Assembly (NCBI GenBank): GCA_029339505.1
Contig: JAQISU010000182.1
Span: 806,001 to 870,000 of the forward strand
Direction of reading: 5' to 3'
Source: Unio delphinus
Taxonomy: Eukaryota; Mollusca; Bivalvia; Unionida; Unionidae
Length of the DNA: 64,000 nucleotides
The notes under the pieces were generated by a model. That model did no database searches, was not told where the DNA came from, and was given only the letters and a program-made list of their open reading frames with translations. Of this stretch, positions 12,132 through 25,196 are shown piece after piece (positions within the stretch are counted from its first letter, which is position 1; the number at the start of each line of letters is the position of its first letter). The position numbers were made by a program, and so were the translations under genes.

Positions 12132-13077
12132 TCATTGTATATCTTCAGGAAGAACTTGTAATTGTTCACGTGTAAATCCATATTGCGGAGCAGTTGAATC
12201 TAATCTGTAGATTCGGGGTCTACCCTTGTTTGTAACTACGCTGCACATTTTATGCGTTGTAATACTCCAAATATGATCAGTCGCTTTTTGTTACATCCTT
12301 CAAGTTCACCATGTTCATATAAATATATAAATACCTTACAGTAACACTACCTATTACTTTTTGTTTCGAAACAGTATGTCGTTCTGTTGGTATATACTTT
12401 TTTGTGATTCCATTGGTAGGTTACATAGAAGTTTTTCGAGTAATTTCATTTCATTTGTGCAGCTATCACACTTGGTAGTCTAGCAATCCATTCACGAGAT
12501 CTAATTTGTTTCTGAATTATTTCCTTTACTTACTGATATCCAAAAAACCGCTCGGCAAGACTTTGATTAAATCGTTCAACGATTGCCTTGTCACGATGTA
12601 TTGCAGTTTGTCCTCGTCGTATTTTGATATTATTTTATTTCATCAGCAATGATACTGCACCCATAAATTCTTTGCCATGATCAGTCTATAGTAGTTGTGG
12701 CCATCGCAGACCCCATTGTGGTCCAAGTCCTCGTTGATAAATTCACTTAAGAAGTTACTTATGTTGCTGTCTTTGTTGATAACAGCTCTGGTTCTTTATA
12801 CCGCCTTGCAACGTCAACTCAATGCGTATTTGTACGTTATTTGACATCTACCAATTTTGATAGTATCATGTAGTAAAAATAATATATCTGCTTGATGAAC
12901 TTCATTAGGAGTGCTGGCATTAAAATGTGCATGTTGAATTCGTTTAGGTGTTGGTAGATAGATATGCTATATTGCCTGTCGTGCTAACCACGTTTTGGTG
13001 GCAGAACGTTCGACACATGCTGCATCAGCGAGTTTAGTAATTATTGCTCTACCTTTCCAATATCCTCATGGACTATA
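12132..13077 (-). pseudogene. Retroviral-type (rve) integrase remnant, element 1
   Basis: Minus strand, tail to tail with the helicase-HNH remnant: the two stop codons are only 13 bp apart. N-terminal region YWKGRAIITKLADAA and WLARQAI near 13070-12985, then the catalytic core with all three acidic residues visible: VHQADILFL (12902-12880), TDHGKEFMGAV (about 12685-12655) and IVERFNQSLAERFF (about 12590-12550), followed by REWIARLPSVIAA. The C-terminal part ends with YGFTREQLQVLPEDIQ and a stop at 12134-12132. Several in-frame stops and at least two shifts break it. It is clearly different from the integrase at 44.9 kb. The family cuts and joins element ends to host DNA. Confidence 0.87.
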
Positions 13078-13499
13078 CTAAATCGATTACATTAATTTAC
13101 TAACTAGTTTAGTAATTACCGACTCCGAATACCAGTATACCTTTTATCGCAGATCTTACCAAACAATTAGCTAATGATTCTCTGATACTTTTTTTATTGA
13201 TGGAATTTAACGAGTGTATCAACATCACGTCTGCAATATGTATATCTTGTAGGTTTGTGATTTTATAAGTTATGTCATGAACGTGACAAGCTTGATCAAT
13301 ATCATTTACTGGATACTCTCCATGTATTGTTTGATCTTAATATCAAGTCGATATCAAGTGGTTCCAGGACCACACTAATTATATCATGCAAGATGTTTTT
13401 AACCTGGGTATTTAGCTCAAAGGAGTTCCTGGTTATTGACCTTATGAAGTAGCGATATCACCACCGATTCTGCTGGCACTACCAAATTATATCAGAATG
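13078..13499. other. No gene recognised, inside element 1
   Basis: Lies between the start of the integrase and the ATPase, which diverge from here. A promoter region could be expected; no specific site can be pointed to. Confidence 0.3.
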
Positions 13500-13901
13500 A
13501 TTATAATAAATCCGCCTGGAAGGGGAAATTCGCAATAATTGCTTAATCTGATAATGAGGCGACTTAAGTGGGATACATTGTATTTAATAGCTATATCAGT
13601 TGATCATCAAAAACGATACGATGTACTTAAAGAATTTAATGAAAATGCAAAATTGTTAAATGAAAACGGCAATGTTATTACTTGTATCACCGATATTGAT
13701 GAAGCACCGAATGTTGATGAACTTGATGGATTTATTAATAATCTTGTAGAATATCATGATGTAATGCTGGATAAACAACCGAATTCGGCAATAATATTTT
13801 CTCGAGGCAGATATAAAAACACAGATGTGGTATATGTTACTCAGCGATATATACAAATTCCGAAAGTGATCAGAGATTATGATATTTTTAGTTTTATTTA
13901 A
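13500..13901 (+). pseudogene. FtsK/HerA-type packaging ATPase remnant, element 1
   Basis: A degraded Walker A loop reads NPPGRGNSQ (13509-13535) and is followed at once by a TAA. The frame is then open for 120 codons: LLNLIMRRLKWDTLYLIA, then a Walker B region near HDVMLDKQPNS, then FSRGRYKNTDVVYVTQRY and IQIPKVIRDYDIF. The RGR-KN-x-x-V-x-x-x-x-QRY pattern after Walker B is characteristic of the A32-like genome-packaging ATPases of Polintons and related DNA viruses. The Walker A Lys is lost (GKS replaced by GNS), which would abolish ATP hydrolysis. Known role of the family: pumping DNA into capsids. Confidence 0.78.
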
Positions 13902-14232
13902 CGGCGTTGATACACATGCTCTGATAAATATTCATCAGATTTCAATTAGTGGAGACTATGGATATTATTAAGTTAAAAATTATTTACACCATTTGCCGAT
14001 GTAGCGTCCAAAGGAGCCTTAAGTTAAAGAAATAAAGTATCTAAACCATTTCGATGAAAATAAAGTTTGATTTGTCAAAATCATTGTTTTAGTTGCATCT
14101 TAAAAAGCTCGCAAAGTTGCCCTGCTGAAGCCTAAGATACTAGTGCAGCATAATCATTGAACTGCATTCTTTAGAGGGTACATTTTCTAGGTGTTATACA
14201 CGATACGATGAATGGATATGTACCACGGTTGA
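13902..14232. other. No gene recognised
   Basis: Follows the ATPase stop. A right-hand terminal repeat of element 1 was looked for by eye and not found. Confidence 0.35.
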
Positions 14233-14460
14233 ACTTTTACGGATATCACTTACTGCCTTTACTGATATAAATTACTTCCCTTTACAGATAGAATTTGCTG
14301 TCCATTACTGATATCATTTACTGCCTTTTAAGGATATCCCTTTACGGTTATCGTTTACTGCCCTTTACGAATATCGTTTACTACCTTGTACGGATATCAT
14401 GTACTGCCCTGGACGGATATCGTTTAATGTATTTTACGGGTATCATTTACTGTCTGTCAG
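14233..14460. repeat. Degenerate short tandem repeat, about 23 bp unit
   Basis: Roughly nine diverged copies of a TTTACGGATATCGTTTACTG-type unit. Confidence 0.8.
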
Positions 14461-15522
14461 AAATTTGTAAACATACGTTACCACATGTTCAATGCACATG
14501 TTGAGAATACATGTTTGCATCTACATCAAGGCGAATCCAGAAAGTGTTTAAGAAAATTTGGAAAGCCTCTGGTCTTCCAAGATAACTTCTTCGTATATAC
14601 TTCTATATTCAGAAAGATAAGCAATTATAATCATGTCTTATGCAAGATTTTAAACAGATAGGCAATTTATTTTGTGATCTCCGACAAATTCGTTACCAAC
14701 AGATACGCTAATATGAAAATATGTAGAAGTTATACTAATAGGTAAATTTGTGCAATTGTTTAATTTAATGCGACTAAATGTTAATAAAGAAATGAAAGAA
14801 TATATTGTTGAATTCAAACAGCAGAACTCTGCATATGCATAAATCTCAAGAAATAAGGACGTGAGTGTATTATTTTCACAATCAACAAGACAACTTGGGA
14901 ATAGAAAATATTTTTTAATTTGTATTGTTTAACCCCAATTAATTCAGCGATAAAAATAGTGAAATCATCGAATTAATTATGCTTGTAGGAGTTACCTCTC
15001 TTGATTTAGGTAACGTTATTGGTTATTCAAACGTTGCCAACCATAGATATCCCTTCCTTTTTTCAAAAAGAACAAATTTAATACAAACAATCTAAAATGA
15101 AACTGATTGTTCAGGTTGAAAGAGCAAAAAATTTTTAAATAAAACATGTATTAATGTCTCTTTTATTCTAACTAATTTCCAAAATGGCTTATATTGTTTT
15201 TCATATATTTAAAGAAATATACCACATATCATTGATAAAACGTAAAAGAAGAGTAAGAAACCAAAGGGTCTGTGTGTAGATAAATGTGGGGGAAATGACA
15301 GGGAAAACCCCACACTACATACACAATTAAAAATACAGGGTATCACTCTAAATCGCTAACCAGCAATATATGCTGGGATGGAGCTAAAGGGTGTCAACAA
15401 CGTAGATAAATGTGTGGAAAGGAAGAGTGGTACAATATCGACAATAGTTACATTCAATCAACAAACAGAGTCGTCTAGTGTGTTGGTCGTCAGTCAGAGC
15501 TCCACTTCTCAATAATCGGGGG
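14461..15522. other. Intergenic, no gene seen
   Basis: No recognisable coding, RNA or repeat feature. Confidence 0.4.
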
Positions 15523-15757
15523 ATGGGGGAGGGCCGAGTATTCACCGTTACGGATCACTGCCATATCATCTATGTCTGCGTGAGTTCGAGTCTCAGGCTC
15601 GGTCAATGTGGGTATGTGAGAAAGCTTGCCAGTGGCTTCTCGTAGGTCAGTGCTTCTTTTTTCTAAGGTTTTCCCTGGTTCTTCCTCCACCATATATACT
15701 GGCCGTCATGTATAGTCTTTTGCTGAAAAAGCGTTAAACTCCACAACAGTAACTTCA
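15523..15757 (+). mobile_element. tRNA-derived SINE, family 1, copy c, diverged
   Basis: Head truncated and degraded (GGGCCGAGT, with the A-box region shortened). The body is intact: GTGAGAAAGCTTGCCAGT and GGTTTTCCCTGGTTCTTCCT. It ends in an ACAACAGTAACTTCAAC tail. Confidence 0.8.
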
Positions 15758-15920
15758 ACTCAACAATCGGTAGGCAACTTGAATGTAAAGCCGAACATCT
15801 GTTGTAGTGATTAATTTAGGGGCTAAAATTGTTTGAAAAAGCCACAGATGATTCAGCCTCCGAAGCTAACCACACTGACCAGAATGTACAACAATAGTCA
15901 CAATGTGCCAACTGTCATAC

Positions 15921-16064
<144 letters not shown>

Positions 16065-16194
16065 GTTCCCTTGATTGCTGGGAACATAAGTATAGTATTC
16101 AGTAAGCTAATCGCCAATTTTTTTATGCTTGTTTAGTTCTAAAATGTAACAATCCGATGCTTAAAATGCCAATTTGTGTGTTTGTTTGTTTGTT

Positions 16195-16508
16195 TGATTA
16201 GGATTTTTAACGTAGCTTTAAAAAAATTTCAGTCATGTCATTATGATGTCTGCAGTAAGGCAGTTTATAGTAATGTCTAGCACTGGGGCATCATGCTGCA
16301 GACATGTAGCATGATGTACCACCCAGTCACATTATCCTAACACCAGGCCGACCAGTCCTAACACTAACCTCTTAATGCTGAGCGTCAAGCGAGGCGGTTG
16401 TTAGTACCATTTTTAAAAAAAAGTCTTTGGTATGACGCGGCCGGGGATCAAACCCATAGCCATCCCGCTTCCGCGGCGGACGCTCTAACTACTAGGCCAC
16501 CGGAGCGG
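16195..16508 (-). mobile_element. tRNA-derived SINE, family 2, copy a
   Basis: On the minus strand the head reads GCTCCGGTGGCCTAGTAGTT, AGAGCGTCCGCC, then GGTTTGATCCCCGGCC: an A-box-like and a B-box-like segment about 35 bp apart. The body continues to about 16195. The supposed acceptor-stem ends do not pair, so it is not a tRNA gene. The body matches 23427-23610 and the head matches 28444-28486. Confidence 0.82.
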
Positions 16509-17508
16509 TTTAAATGCCAATAGAAACAAGATATTAATCAAATTGAACCCTAATGCGAGACCATTACGTGAGGAATCGTGCAGTTTGGTTATGTGACAGT
16601 TCAATTCGATTTGACAATTATGCAAGATTTATTAAACGAGAGATTCACAAAAACTGACTCAGAATTAATATCTAAGCATATTAAGTAGAGGATGACATGA
16701 TTACATTGGACGTCCCTTTGATATTCTCTACACCAAATTCTGAAACAAAATATGCTAAATTACAAACTGGACGCGTGACAGTATATTATAATTAGAAATT
16801 CACTTGAAATAATATCAATTATTCAGAGAAGCTCAAAGAAAAGAAAAAAAAAACAATAAAAAAAAACGCATGCGTTAAGAATACAGATGATAAATGTTTA
16901 TGTTATGAATCTGTGTTAAACACACAGTTGAGTCCTATAGACAGACCATGAAAATACACTCTAAATGCAGTCGTTGCTTTGATATTAATATAGAACATTA
17001 GAAAAATCGAAAAGCAATTTGATATTTAATGCAAATACAGGACATTAGCATACTCGAAAGCAATTTCATAAATAATCTGCAAATGTTTATGAAATAGTTA
17101 AACCCTCTTGAATGACACTGGTTAGAATAATGCGAATATAAATACAAAGACGTTTTTTTTTATGCTTATCATGCTTCACTATGGTGCTCAATACGGCTAC
17201 AAAGTTGTAAGATACCGTTATGATGGAATAAAAAGAAATTGGTGTTACCAAATATAGACTGGACCACACGCTTTTACAAGTTATCAAGGGTAACTTTCCT
17301 TCGCTTTCAAACATCATTTATACATACTTATCAAACAACAAGAGACAGCACCGTACATAAATAAATTGAGATATAAACATTGTATAAACAAACATAATTC
17401 CATTTCATATTTAAATATAAATCTGGTTTGTTTTAAAACAGTTGTAAAGCCCAGCTTAGCTCACATTATCGATACACTATTAATTTCCACAGAACTCCTT
17501 ATCGGAAA
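16509..17508. other. Intergenic, no gene seen
   Basis: AT-rich, with short open frames only. Confidence 0.4.
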
Positions 17509-17716
17509 TGTTGTTGTAGGGTTCAACGCAATTTTTTTCAGCACAAGGTTAGCTATATATTGCGGCCAGTATAAATGGCGGAAGAAGTACCCGGAAAACC
17601 CCTAAAAGAACCACCGACTCACGAGAAGCCACTGGCAAGCTTATTCACATACCCACATTGACCTGACCCGAGACACGAACCCACGCAGACAGGTGAGATG
17701 GCAGTGACCTGTAACG
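17509..17716 (-). mobile_element. tRNA-derived SINE, family 1, copy d, truncated head
   Basis: The TGTTGTTGTAGG tail and GGCGGAAGAAGTACCCGG body are present on plus. The tRNA-like head breaks off just after GCAGTGACCTGTAACG. Confidence 0.8.
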
Positions 17717-18907
17717 TTTGTTCTTCCTCCTTTCACATATAATAGTCTTATTTTAAGAGGAGACAACACTTGCATTAAACGCCTGTTTTATCTAAGAACA
17801 TTATAAATATTGATACATACTAAATTCGCATATTCACCAGTCAAAACCCATAATCATATTTAAATCTCTTATTAAAATGTCGTGTAAAATCTTTTAAGGG
17901 TGATGTTAAAAACTGTAACCAATAAAAGAAAATCATAATATTTGTATAGAACTCAATGTTATGCTACGTATATCTGATTTAATTTATATGTATTTTAATT
18001 TAATTGTTTCTTTGTCAGCTTCAATTTGATTTCTTCTATTACATTCCATTATAATTTTGTCTTGTTTACGTGATTCGGAAAGTTTTCCAGAAAATCAGGT
18101 TGACCTGGCTCGTTTCGTAAATATCTAGTGCTGACCGAGATCATGGTCGTAATTCACAATTAGTAACAGCCACGTAAACAAGTTCTTTTTTATTTATTTT
18201 TATTGTGGGATTAATAAGAGTGAGATCGAGGCTGTATTAATACACGACCTTAGGCTAGTGTATGGCTTCTGTTATTAGAGAAATAATCTCAGTTGGGGCT
18301 TGTAACACTTGTTGTCAACTTCTTCTGTTGTGACCAGTTTTCGAGTTATATGTCAATATTTCTTCAGATTATTTGGACTTTACAAGATTAATTCGTTTCT
18401 CTGGAAATATTCGAGTGTTTATACATAATTCTTTGACATTTGTTTTTGATACACATCGGATTTCCAACACCGGTGTGTTATTGCTTGTGTCTCTACAAGG
18501 AACTGTAAACAACATCACTATACATGATACATCATACGCCATCACCTTCCATCTTGGATTTTCATCGGGACTCAAACTTGAATTTATTAGAATATTTCAT
18601 TAAATGGACTTTTGAAACTTAATTAGTGGATTATTCATGGATTTGTTTATATTTGATTCTTAAAACCGTAAGTTCTTTTTTTCCCTCCATACTTATATGT
18701 TTTTATTTTATGGAAATAAAGTATTTGTTAAATTTTACAAAGATTGTTGTTGTGGTACTGTTTATTAGAAACCTAAACACGTAACAGTAATCATGATGGA
18801 AGAACTGGAGTTTGCAGAAATAAAGTAGAATTTATAATTCCAGTAGGAATAGTATTTCATGTTTGATGAACCAGATAGAGTTGGCGATTTATGAAATTGG
18901 CGGGTAT
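17717..18907. other. Intergenic, no gene seen
   Basis: Open frames at 18369-18603 overlap on both strands and carry no recognised motifs. Confidence 0.4.
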
Positions 18908-19685
18908 TTGGAATACAACAAATTATACGCGTTTGAATTATCGGTTTGGTGAGAAACGATAGAAATGTGGAATACAACAAATTATACGCGTTTGAATTAT
19001 CGGTTTGGTGAGAAACGATAGAAATGTGGAATACAACAAATTATACGCGTTTGAATTATCGGTTTGGTGAGAAACGATAGAAATGTGGAATACAACAAAT
19101 TATACGCGTTTGAATTATCGGTTTGGTGAGAAACGATAGAAATGTGGAATACAACAAATTTTACGCGTTTGAATTATCGGTTTGGTGAGAAACGATAGAA
19201 ATGTGGAATACAACAAATTATACGCGTTTGAATTATCGGTTTGGTGAGAAACGATAGAAATGTGGAATACAACAAATTATACGCGTTTGAATTATCGGTT
19301 TGGTGAGAAACGATAGAAATGTGGAATACAACAAATTATACGCGTTTGAATTATCGGTTTGGTGAGAAACGATAGAAATGTGGAATACAACAAATTATAC
19401 GCGTTTGAATTATCGGTTTGGTGAGAAATGATAGAAATGTGGAATACAACAAATTATACGCGTTTGAATTATCGGTTTGGTGAGAAACGATAGAAATGTG
19501 GAATACAACAAATTATACGCGTTTGAATTATCGGTTTGGTGAGAAACGATAGAAATGTGGAATTCAACAAATTAGACGCGTTTGAATTATCGGTTTGGTG
19601 AGAAACGATAGAAATGTGGAATACAACAAATTATACGCGTTTGAATTATCCGTTTGGTGAGAAACGATAGAAATGTGGAATACAA
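18908..19685. repeat. Minisatellite, 59 bp unit, about 13 copies
   Basis: Almost perfect head-to-tail units containing AATACAACAAATTATACGCG and GAATTATCGGTTTGGTGAGA. Only isolated single-base variants occur, near 19160, 19430, 19563 and 19650. Confidence 0.98.
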
Positions 19686-20230
19686 GGCCATGGGCCACAT
19701 TACCAATTTAATGTTGAAATAATTTCAGAAGATCACGTGACGTTATCAGTTTTAGACTGGTTCAGACAATTGATGTTTGCATATTGGTAAGCCGATTTAG
19801 CGACAAATTACCCCAATTGGTATAGACACAATCTAAGATAAGTGTTAAAATATAGCTATGTAATATGTATTAAGCTTATTTTCATTAACGAAATTAAAAG
19901 GAATTTTTGGGAACTGCATGGCGTTTATTATGTTAATGACATTTGATTCACTTTCATGTCCCAATGAAGATTGTTATGAATGAAGAAGAAGAAAAAAAAA
20001 CACCATTGAGAGTGTACAGCGGTGAGTTTAATTATATGGAACATGAGCTTTTGTAGACTCGTAGACTTCGATTTTTAGACTTATGTGGATTTCAATTTGC
20101 GTCCATCACCTTGAAACAGACTGAATATATCGGTTTGAAGATGATAATCGACAACGGATGTAGAAGTCTTTGACTGTTCGGTGAACAGCGTGTATGAAAG
20201 AGTTGATACATGATTAACTGCCACTTTCTT
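19686..20230. other. Intergenic, no gene seen
   Basis: No recognisable feature. Confidence 0.4.
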
Positions 20231-20614
20231 GAAGATCAGACAGATTTTAAACTGCTAATTGCTTGAAGAGTTCACAGTATTTGAAATTTTTAAGCTGCCA
20301 GTTTCCTGAAGAGTTCACATTATCTGAGTTTTTTTTTTACCTAATTGACTGAAGAGTTCACAGTATTTGAAATTTTTTACCTGGCAATTTCTTGAAGAGT
20401 TCACATTATTTGAGTTTTTTACCTGCTAATTCCTTGAAGAGTTCACAGTGCTTTTTAACTTGTTTATTTCTTGAAGAATTGACGGTATTTTAGTGTTTTT
20501 TTTTACCTGCTAATTCCTTGGAGAGGTGACATTATTTGAGTCTTGTACCTGCTAATTCCTTGAAGAGATGACAGTATTTGAGTTGTTTAGTTACGAATTC
20601 CTCGAATAGTTGAC
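20231..20614. repeat. Degenerate minisatellite, about 42-45 bp unit
   Basis: Around nine diverged copies of CCTGCTAATTCCTTGAAGAG followed by TTCACAGTATTTGAG and a T run of variable length. Confidence 0.88.
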
Positions 20615-20800
20615 AGTATTATTGGTGGAGGAAGAACCCGGAAAACCCCCAGAACGAACCAGCGACCCACCGGAAGCTAGTGGTAAGCTTTCTCACATAA
20701 CTACATTAGAATCTTCGACTGGAACCCATGCAGACAGAGGTGAGATGGCAGTGATCCGTAACGGAGAGAGCTTTAGACCACTTGGCCACTCGGGGCCCCT
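20615..20800 (-). mobile_element. tRNA-derived SINE, family 1, copy e, tail missing
   Basis: Starts on plus inside the body (TATTATTGGTGGAGGAAGAA) and runs to the tRNA-like head (CCACTTGGCCACTCGGGGCC). The CAA-type tail is missing; the left edge abuts the 42-45 bp repeat. Confidence 0.85.
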
Positions 20801-20809
20801 ACGCTGTCA

Positions 20810-20811
<2 letters not shown>

Positions 20812-20887
<76 letters not shown>
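20812..20887. repeat. (GA)n microsatellite
   Basis: About 38 uninterrupted GA units, 11 bp beyond the SINE head. Confidence 0.98.
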
Positions 20888-20888
<1 letters not shown>

Positions 20889-21284
20889 GCGGTTCTTTTT
20901 AGTTATTCGGTGCAGTTTGACATTATTTGTTATGTCTAAGTCCAAATTGATATCGTTGTAGAAGATTACAATTGTTGAGATAGTGAAATAGGTGGATAGA
21001 ATGTGTTTCTAAATTAGTTCTGAAATAAATAGGAAGATAAAAATCTGTATTTAATTTAATTGGCCATTTCTTCCGGTCTCCTCTGATGATGAGGAAAGTA
21101 AACCTCAGGATTGGTTCGTGGCAATGGAAATTTCACCAGCCACAAAACCAATTTTTTAGAGATCATTGAGGTATAGTGCTCGAATGTATTCAATGAGCAT
21201 TAATACGTGGGCATTAAATCCAGTTGTCTCGGTATATTTATCTGCATTATGATGGATTTTAAAAAAACGGAATTTTATTATCAG
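20888..21284. other. Intergenic, no gene seen
   Basis: No recognisable feature. Confidence 0.4.
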
Positions 21285-22230
21285 GCATTCTAGGTATAAC
21301 ATATTCTATAGAATATTCATGAACAGGCATTCTAGGTATAACACAATCATTAGGACCTTGAAGTACGGACATTCTAGTTATCACACAGTCATTAGGACGT
21401 TGAAGTACGGACATTATAGGTATAACACATTCATTAGGACGTTGAAGTACGGACAGTCTAGGTATAACACAGTCATTAGGACCTTGAAGTACGGAGATTC
21501 TAGGTATAACACAGTCATTAGGACGTTGAAGTACGGACATTATAGGTATAGCACAGTCATTAGGGCGTTGATGTACAGACATTATAGGTATAACACAGTC
21601 ATTAGGACGTTGAAGTACGGACAGTCTAGGTATAACACATTCATTAGGACCTTGAAGTACGGATAGTCTAGGTATAACATAGTCATTAGGACCTTGAGGT
21701 ACGGACAGTCTAGGTATAACACAGTCATTAGGACGTTGAAGTACGGACAGTCTAGGTATAACACATTCATTAGGACCTTGAAGTACTAACATTATAGGTA
21801 TAACACAGTCATTAGGACCTTGAAGTACGGAGATTCTAGGTATAACACACTCATTAGGACGTTGAAGTACGGACAGTCTAGGTATAACACTGTCATTAGG
21901 ACTTTGAAGTACGGACATTATAGGTATAACACAGTCATTTGGACGTTGAAGTACGGACATTATAGGTATAACACATTCATTAGGACGTTGAAGTACGGAC
22001 AGTCTAGGTATAACACAGTCATTAGGACGTTGAAGTACGGACATTATAGGTATAACACAGTCATTAGGACGTTGAAGTACGGACATTATAGGTAGATCAC
22101 AGTCATTAGGAGGTTGAAGTACGGACATTCTAGGTATAACACAGTCATTATGACCTTGACGTACGGATATTCTAGGTATAACACAGTCATTATGACTTTG
22201 ACTACGGATATTCAAGGTATAACATTCGTT
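21285..22230. repeat. Minisatellite, 42 bp unit, about 22 copies
   Basis: Units of TAGGTATAACACAGTCATTA plus GGACGTTGAAGTACGGACAT-type sequence. As 42 is a multiple of three, reading frames persist: the minus strand is open for 318 codons (22215-21259) with a 14-residue period, for example VLQRPNDCVIPIMS. Shorter periodic frames are open on plus. There is no signal peptide, no known repeat family and no splice context, so I annotate it as a repeat; see findings. Confidence 0.97.
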
Positions 22231-23426
22231 AGGATTGTCGAGTAGCCAATCTGAGTTTGATGGTCATTAGAATCTCGAAGAACGTGTATTCATGGGATAA
22301 AATGTTCAATATCATAAGTCATTCCTTCTGTTACAAAATCAGACAATGATGAAAAGTTGTGTGAGATGAAAGAATGTTTTTCATTCAAGTTTTTGCTGTC
22401 AGATATAAGAAAATAATAATTATATATGCTTGCAGTGTCGTGTTTGTATGCGCTACTTAATTATTTGTATTAATTGTGCGAGTATTGAAACAAGAACTAA
22501 GTAAGTTAACGTGTCTGATATATCTTTTGATGAACATTGTCCTCTCTACTGGAAATTGAAATAGAGAAATATGTTCGTTTATTTTCCCGGATAAGAGATG
22601 TCCTGTTTTCGCCAAATGTTATAATTCTGCTTTTCGTTCTGTTGATGGTAGTCATTACGTATTCGCTAGCCACATTTTATATTATAGGTGTACCATTCTC
22701 GGTGTGATTATTTCGACCCTTTTTTATTTTGTGGAATACATTTATCAAATACGGGTAAAAGCCAGTCAGTCCAAACTTTAAAATCTTTGATCAGATCGAG
22801 GGAACGAAATGAAAAATTCTCAAAGCTGAAGTTAGCCTATACAGGAATAGCTGGCATCAGTGTATGTAATACGTTAACTAGTATTTTCGACATGCTTTGA
22901 TGAATTAATTTCTAAACACGCTGACCGGATGCTGGTCAGTTACTGCTAGCCATGGTCTAATAGTTTTGAACATATACTGCATATGAGTAGTTTAAATGCT
23001 GCCAAATAAAATACTGAATCTATTACAAATGTGTGTAATGTCATGAAAAGATTATGTCGAACATAACGATTTTGATAAAAATATGTCAGAGAGTCAGACT
23101 TCATGATACATTAAATATTAACCAATCATTGATTACCACGTTCAAATTTATTACAGACATAACAAACGTATGAAGAGATAAGTAAGGAGACAGTACATTT
23201 AGGAACATGGAAAGGGAGTTAAATTTAAAGAGGGAAGTCTCAATTCAAATACATTTTTATATGGCATCAATTTCAAGATAATTTCTAGATTTCAACAACC
23301 GACTATCCCACCTCCAGTTCCAATATCCAGATGATCTCAAGAAATCATAATCATCTACCCATTTTTTTATATCGACCAAAAAATATCGGTAATGCCAGAC
23401 ATAAGTTCATCGATTTTGATATGGAT
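22231..23426. other. Intergenic, no gene seen
   Basis: A 70-codon frame at 22688-22900 is unrecognised. No other feature. Confidence 0.4.
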
Positions 23427-23610
23427 GTGTCTTAGATTTTTAACGTTGCGTTTACAATTTTTCAGTCATATCGTTAAGATGTCTGCAGTGTTGCTTTTTA
23501 TAGTGATATATAGCAATGGAACATCATACCGCAGCACGATGTAGCACCCAGTCTCATTATCCTGACACCATGCTGACCAGCCCTAACAGTGACCTAGTAT
23601 TGCTGAGTGC
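23427..23610 (-). mobile_element. SINE family 2, copy b, body only
   Basis: Matches the body of the copy at 16195-16508 in the same orientation: TTTTTAACGT..., AAGATGTCTGCAGTG, CGATGTAGCACCCAGTC, CCTGACACCATGCTGACCAG. The tRNA-like head is missing. Confidence 0.78.
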
Positions 23611-24190
<580 letters not shown>

Positions 24191-25196
24191 GGCAAATGTA
24201 ATACAGTTCTTGAAAATAAATTGGACACATCTTTAGGGGATTTTAGTTATGACTGAAATTTGAAATGACACTCATTGACACAAGAGATAAGACTACTTTC
24301 CATTCTCGTTTAAGGAGATCTTGCTTTTGATTTAAATGCACAAATTAAATGCAAATTAAGGAAGCAGTCTTCACCCAAATAATGCATGACGGTGCTGAAT
24401 ACAAGACTTTTAGAATGTGTAACTGGACTTTTAGAACCAGAAAAAATTCAGACCTTTTAACTTGACACTTTGATACCTATGCTTTAAAAGACTATACAAT
24501 TCTGTGACATTTGGATATGACAATTTTTATTATAGTAAATAAACTCGATCAGGGCTAGCAACCTACATCACAACCAAAACGCTACACACATTCTAAGATT
24601 TTCCCCTTAAGTGTAATTGTTCGCATAGTTTTGGTTAGATCATGTGAAAATCAGTCAGTACATAACATGGTGGTTTTAGAGCGCTGGTACATACATAATT
24701 GTCCTCACAAGTTTTGCAAACAGCTTGTAACTGCCATTTTCCTCATACTGTTGGCGAATGTCCTTAGAAACAAAAGCGTCCATAACAATGATTTTAATAC
24801 ATATTCCTTGGTACCTTCTGGATCACAAGTGCTCGACGCGAGTTTGATGTTGAAAAAGCAATGATCTGAAGGGAGAAAATGAAACCGAGTGACAAATTAC
24901 CTCTAATTATCACCATGACCCATTCTGACAAAGGATACCATACTGTAAAAGAGACAAGGTAAGTATCTTCTAAAACATTCGTTCCAAGCTTGATTCTCGA
25001 TTTCCTATCTCCTATTTCCGACTTTGAAGGCACGTGACCATAATTTATGGCTTTTTTTTTACTTCTGATATATTTCGTTATTCATCAAGTCATCATCCAT
25101 TTTCTGAGTTGCACTAAGTTGAAGTTACGGGCCTCGGAACTTATGAACTGCGAGTATTGTGACTGTCCGTACCAAGGGGTATATAAAGTGGACGCA
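24191..25196. other. Intergenic or 3' region of the GPCR gene
   Basis: The part next to 25197 should be the 3' UTR of the minus-strand GPCR. No gene recognised elsewhere. Confidence 0.35.

Noticed and set aside
16430..16508. Possible tRNA gene on minus
   Set aside because: A-box and B-box-like segments are present, but the ends do not pair as an acceptor stem, and the same head occurs joined to a repeated body: it is a SINE.
18908..19685. Regular direct repeats resembling a CRISPR array
   Set aside because: No unique spacers between units, and the genome context is animal. Same reasoning for the arrays at 9133, 39830 and 51190.
21319..22095. Plus-strand periodic frames in the 42 bp array
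   Set aside because: They break several times, and exist only because the unit length is a multiple of three.
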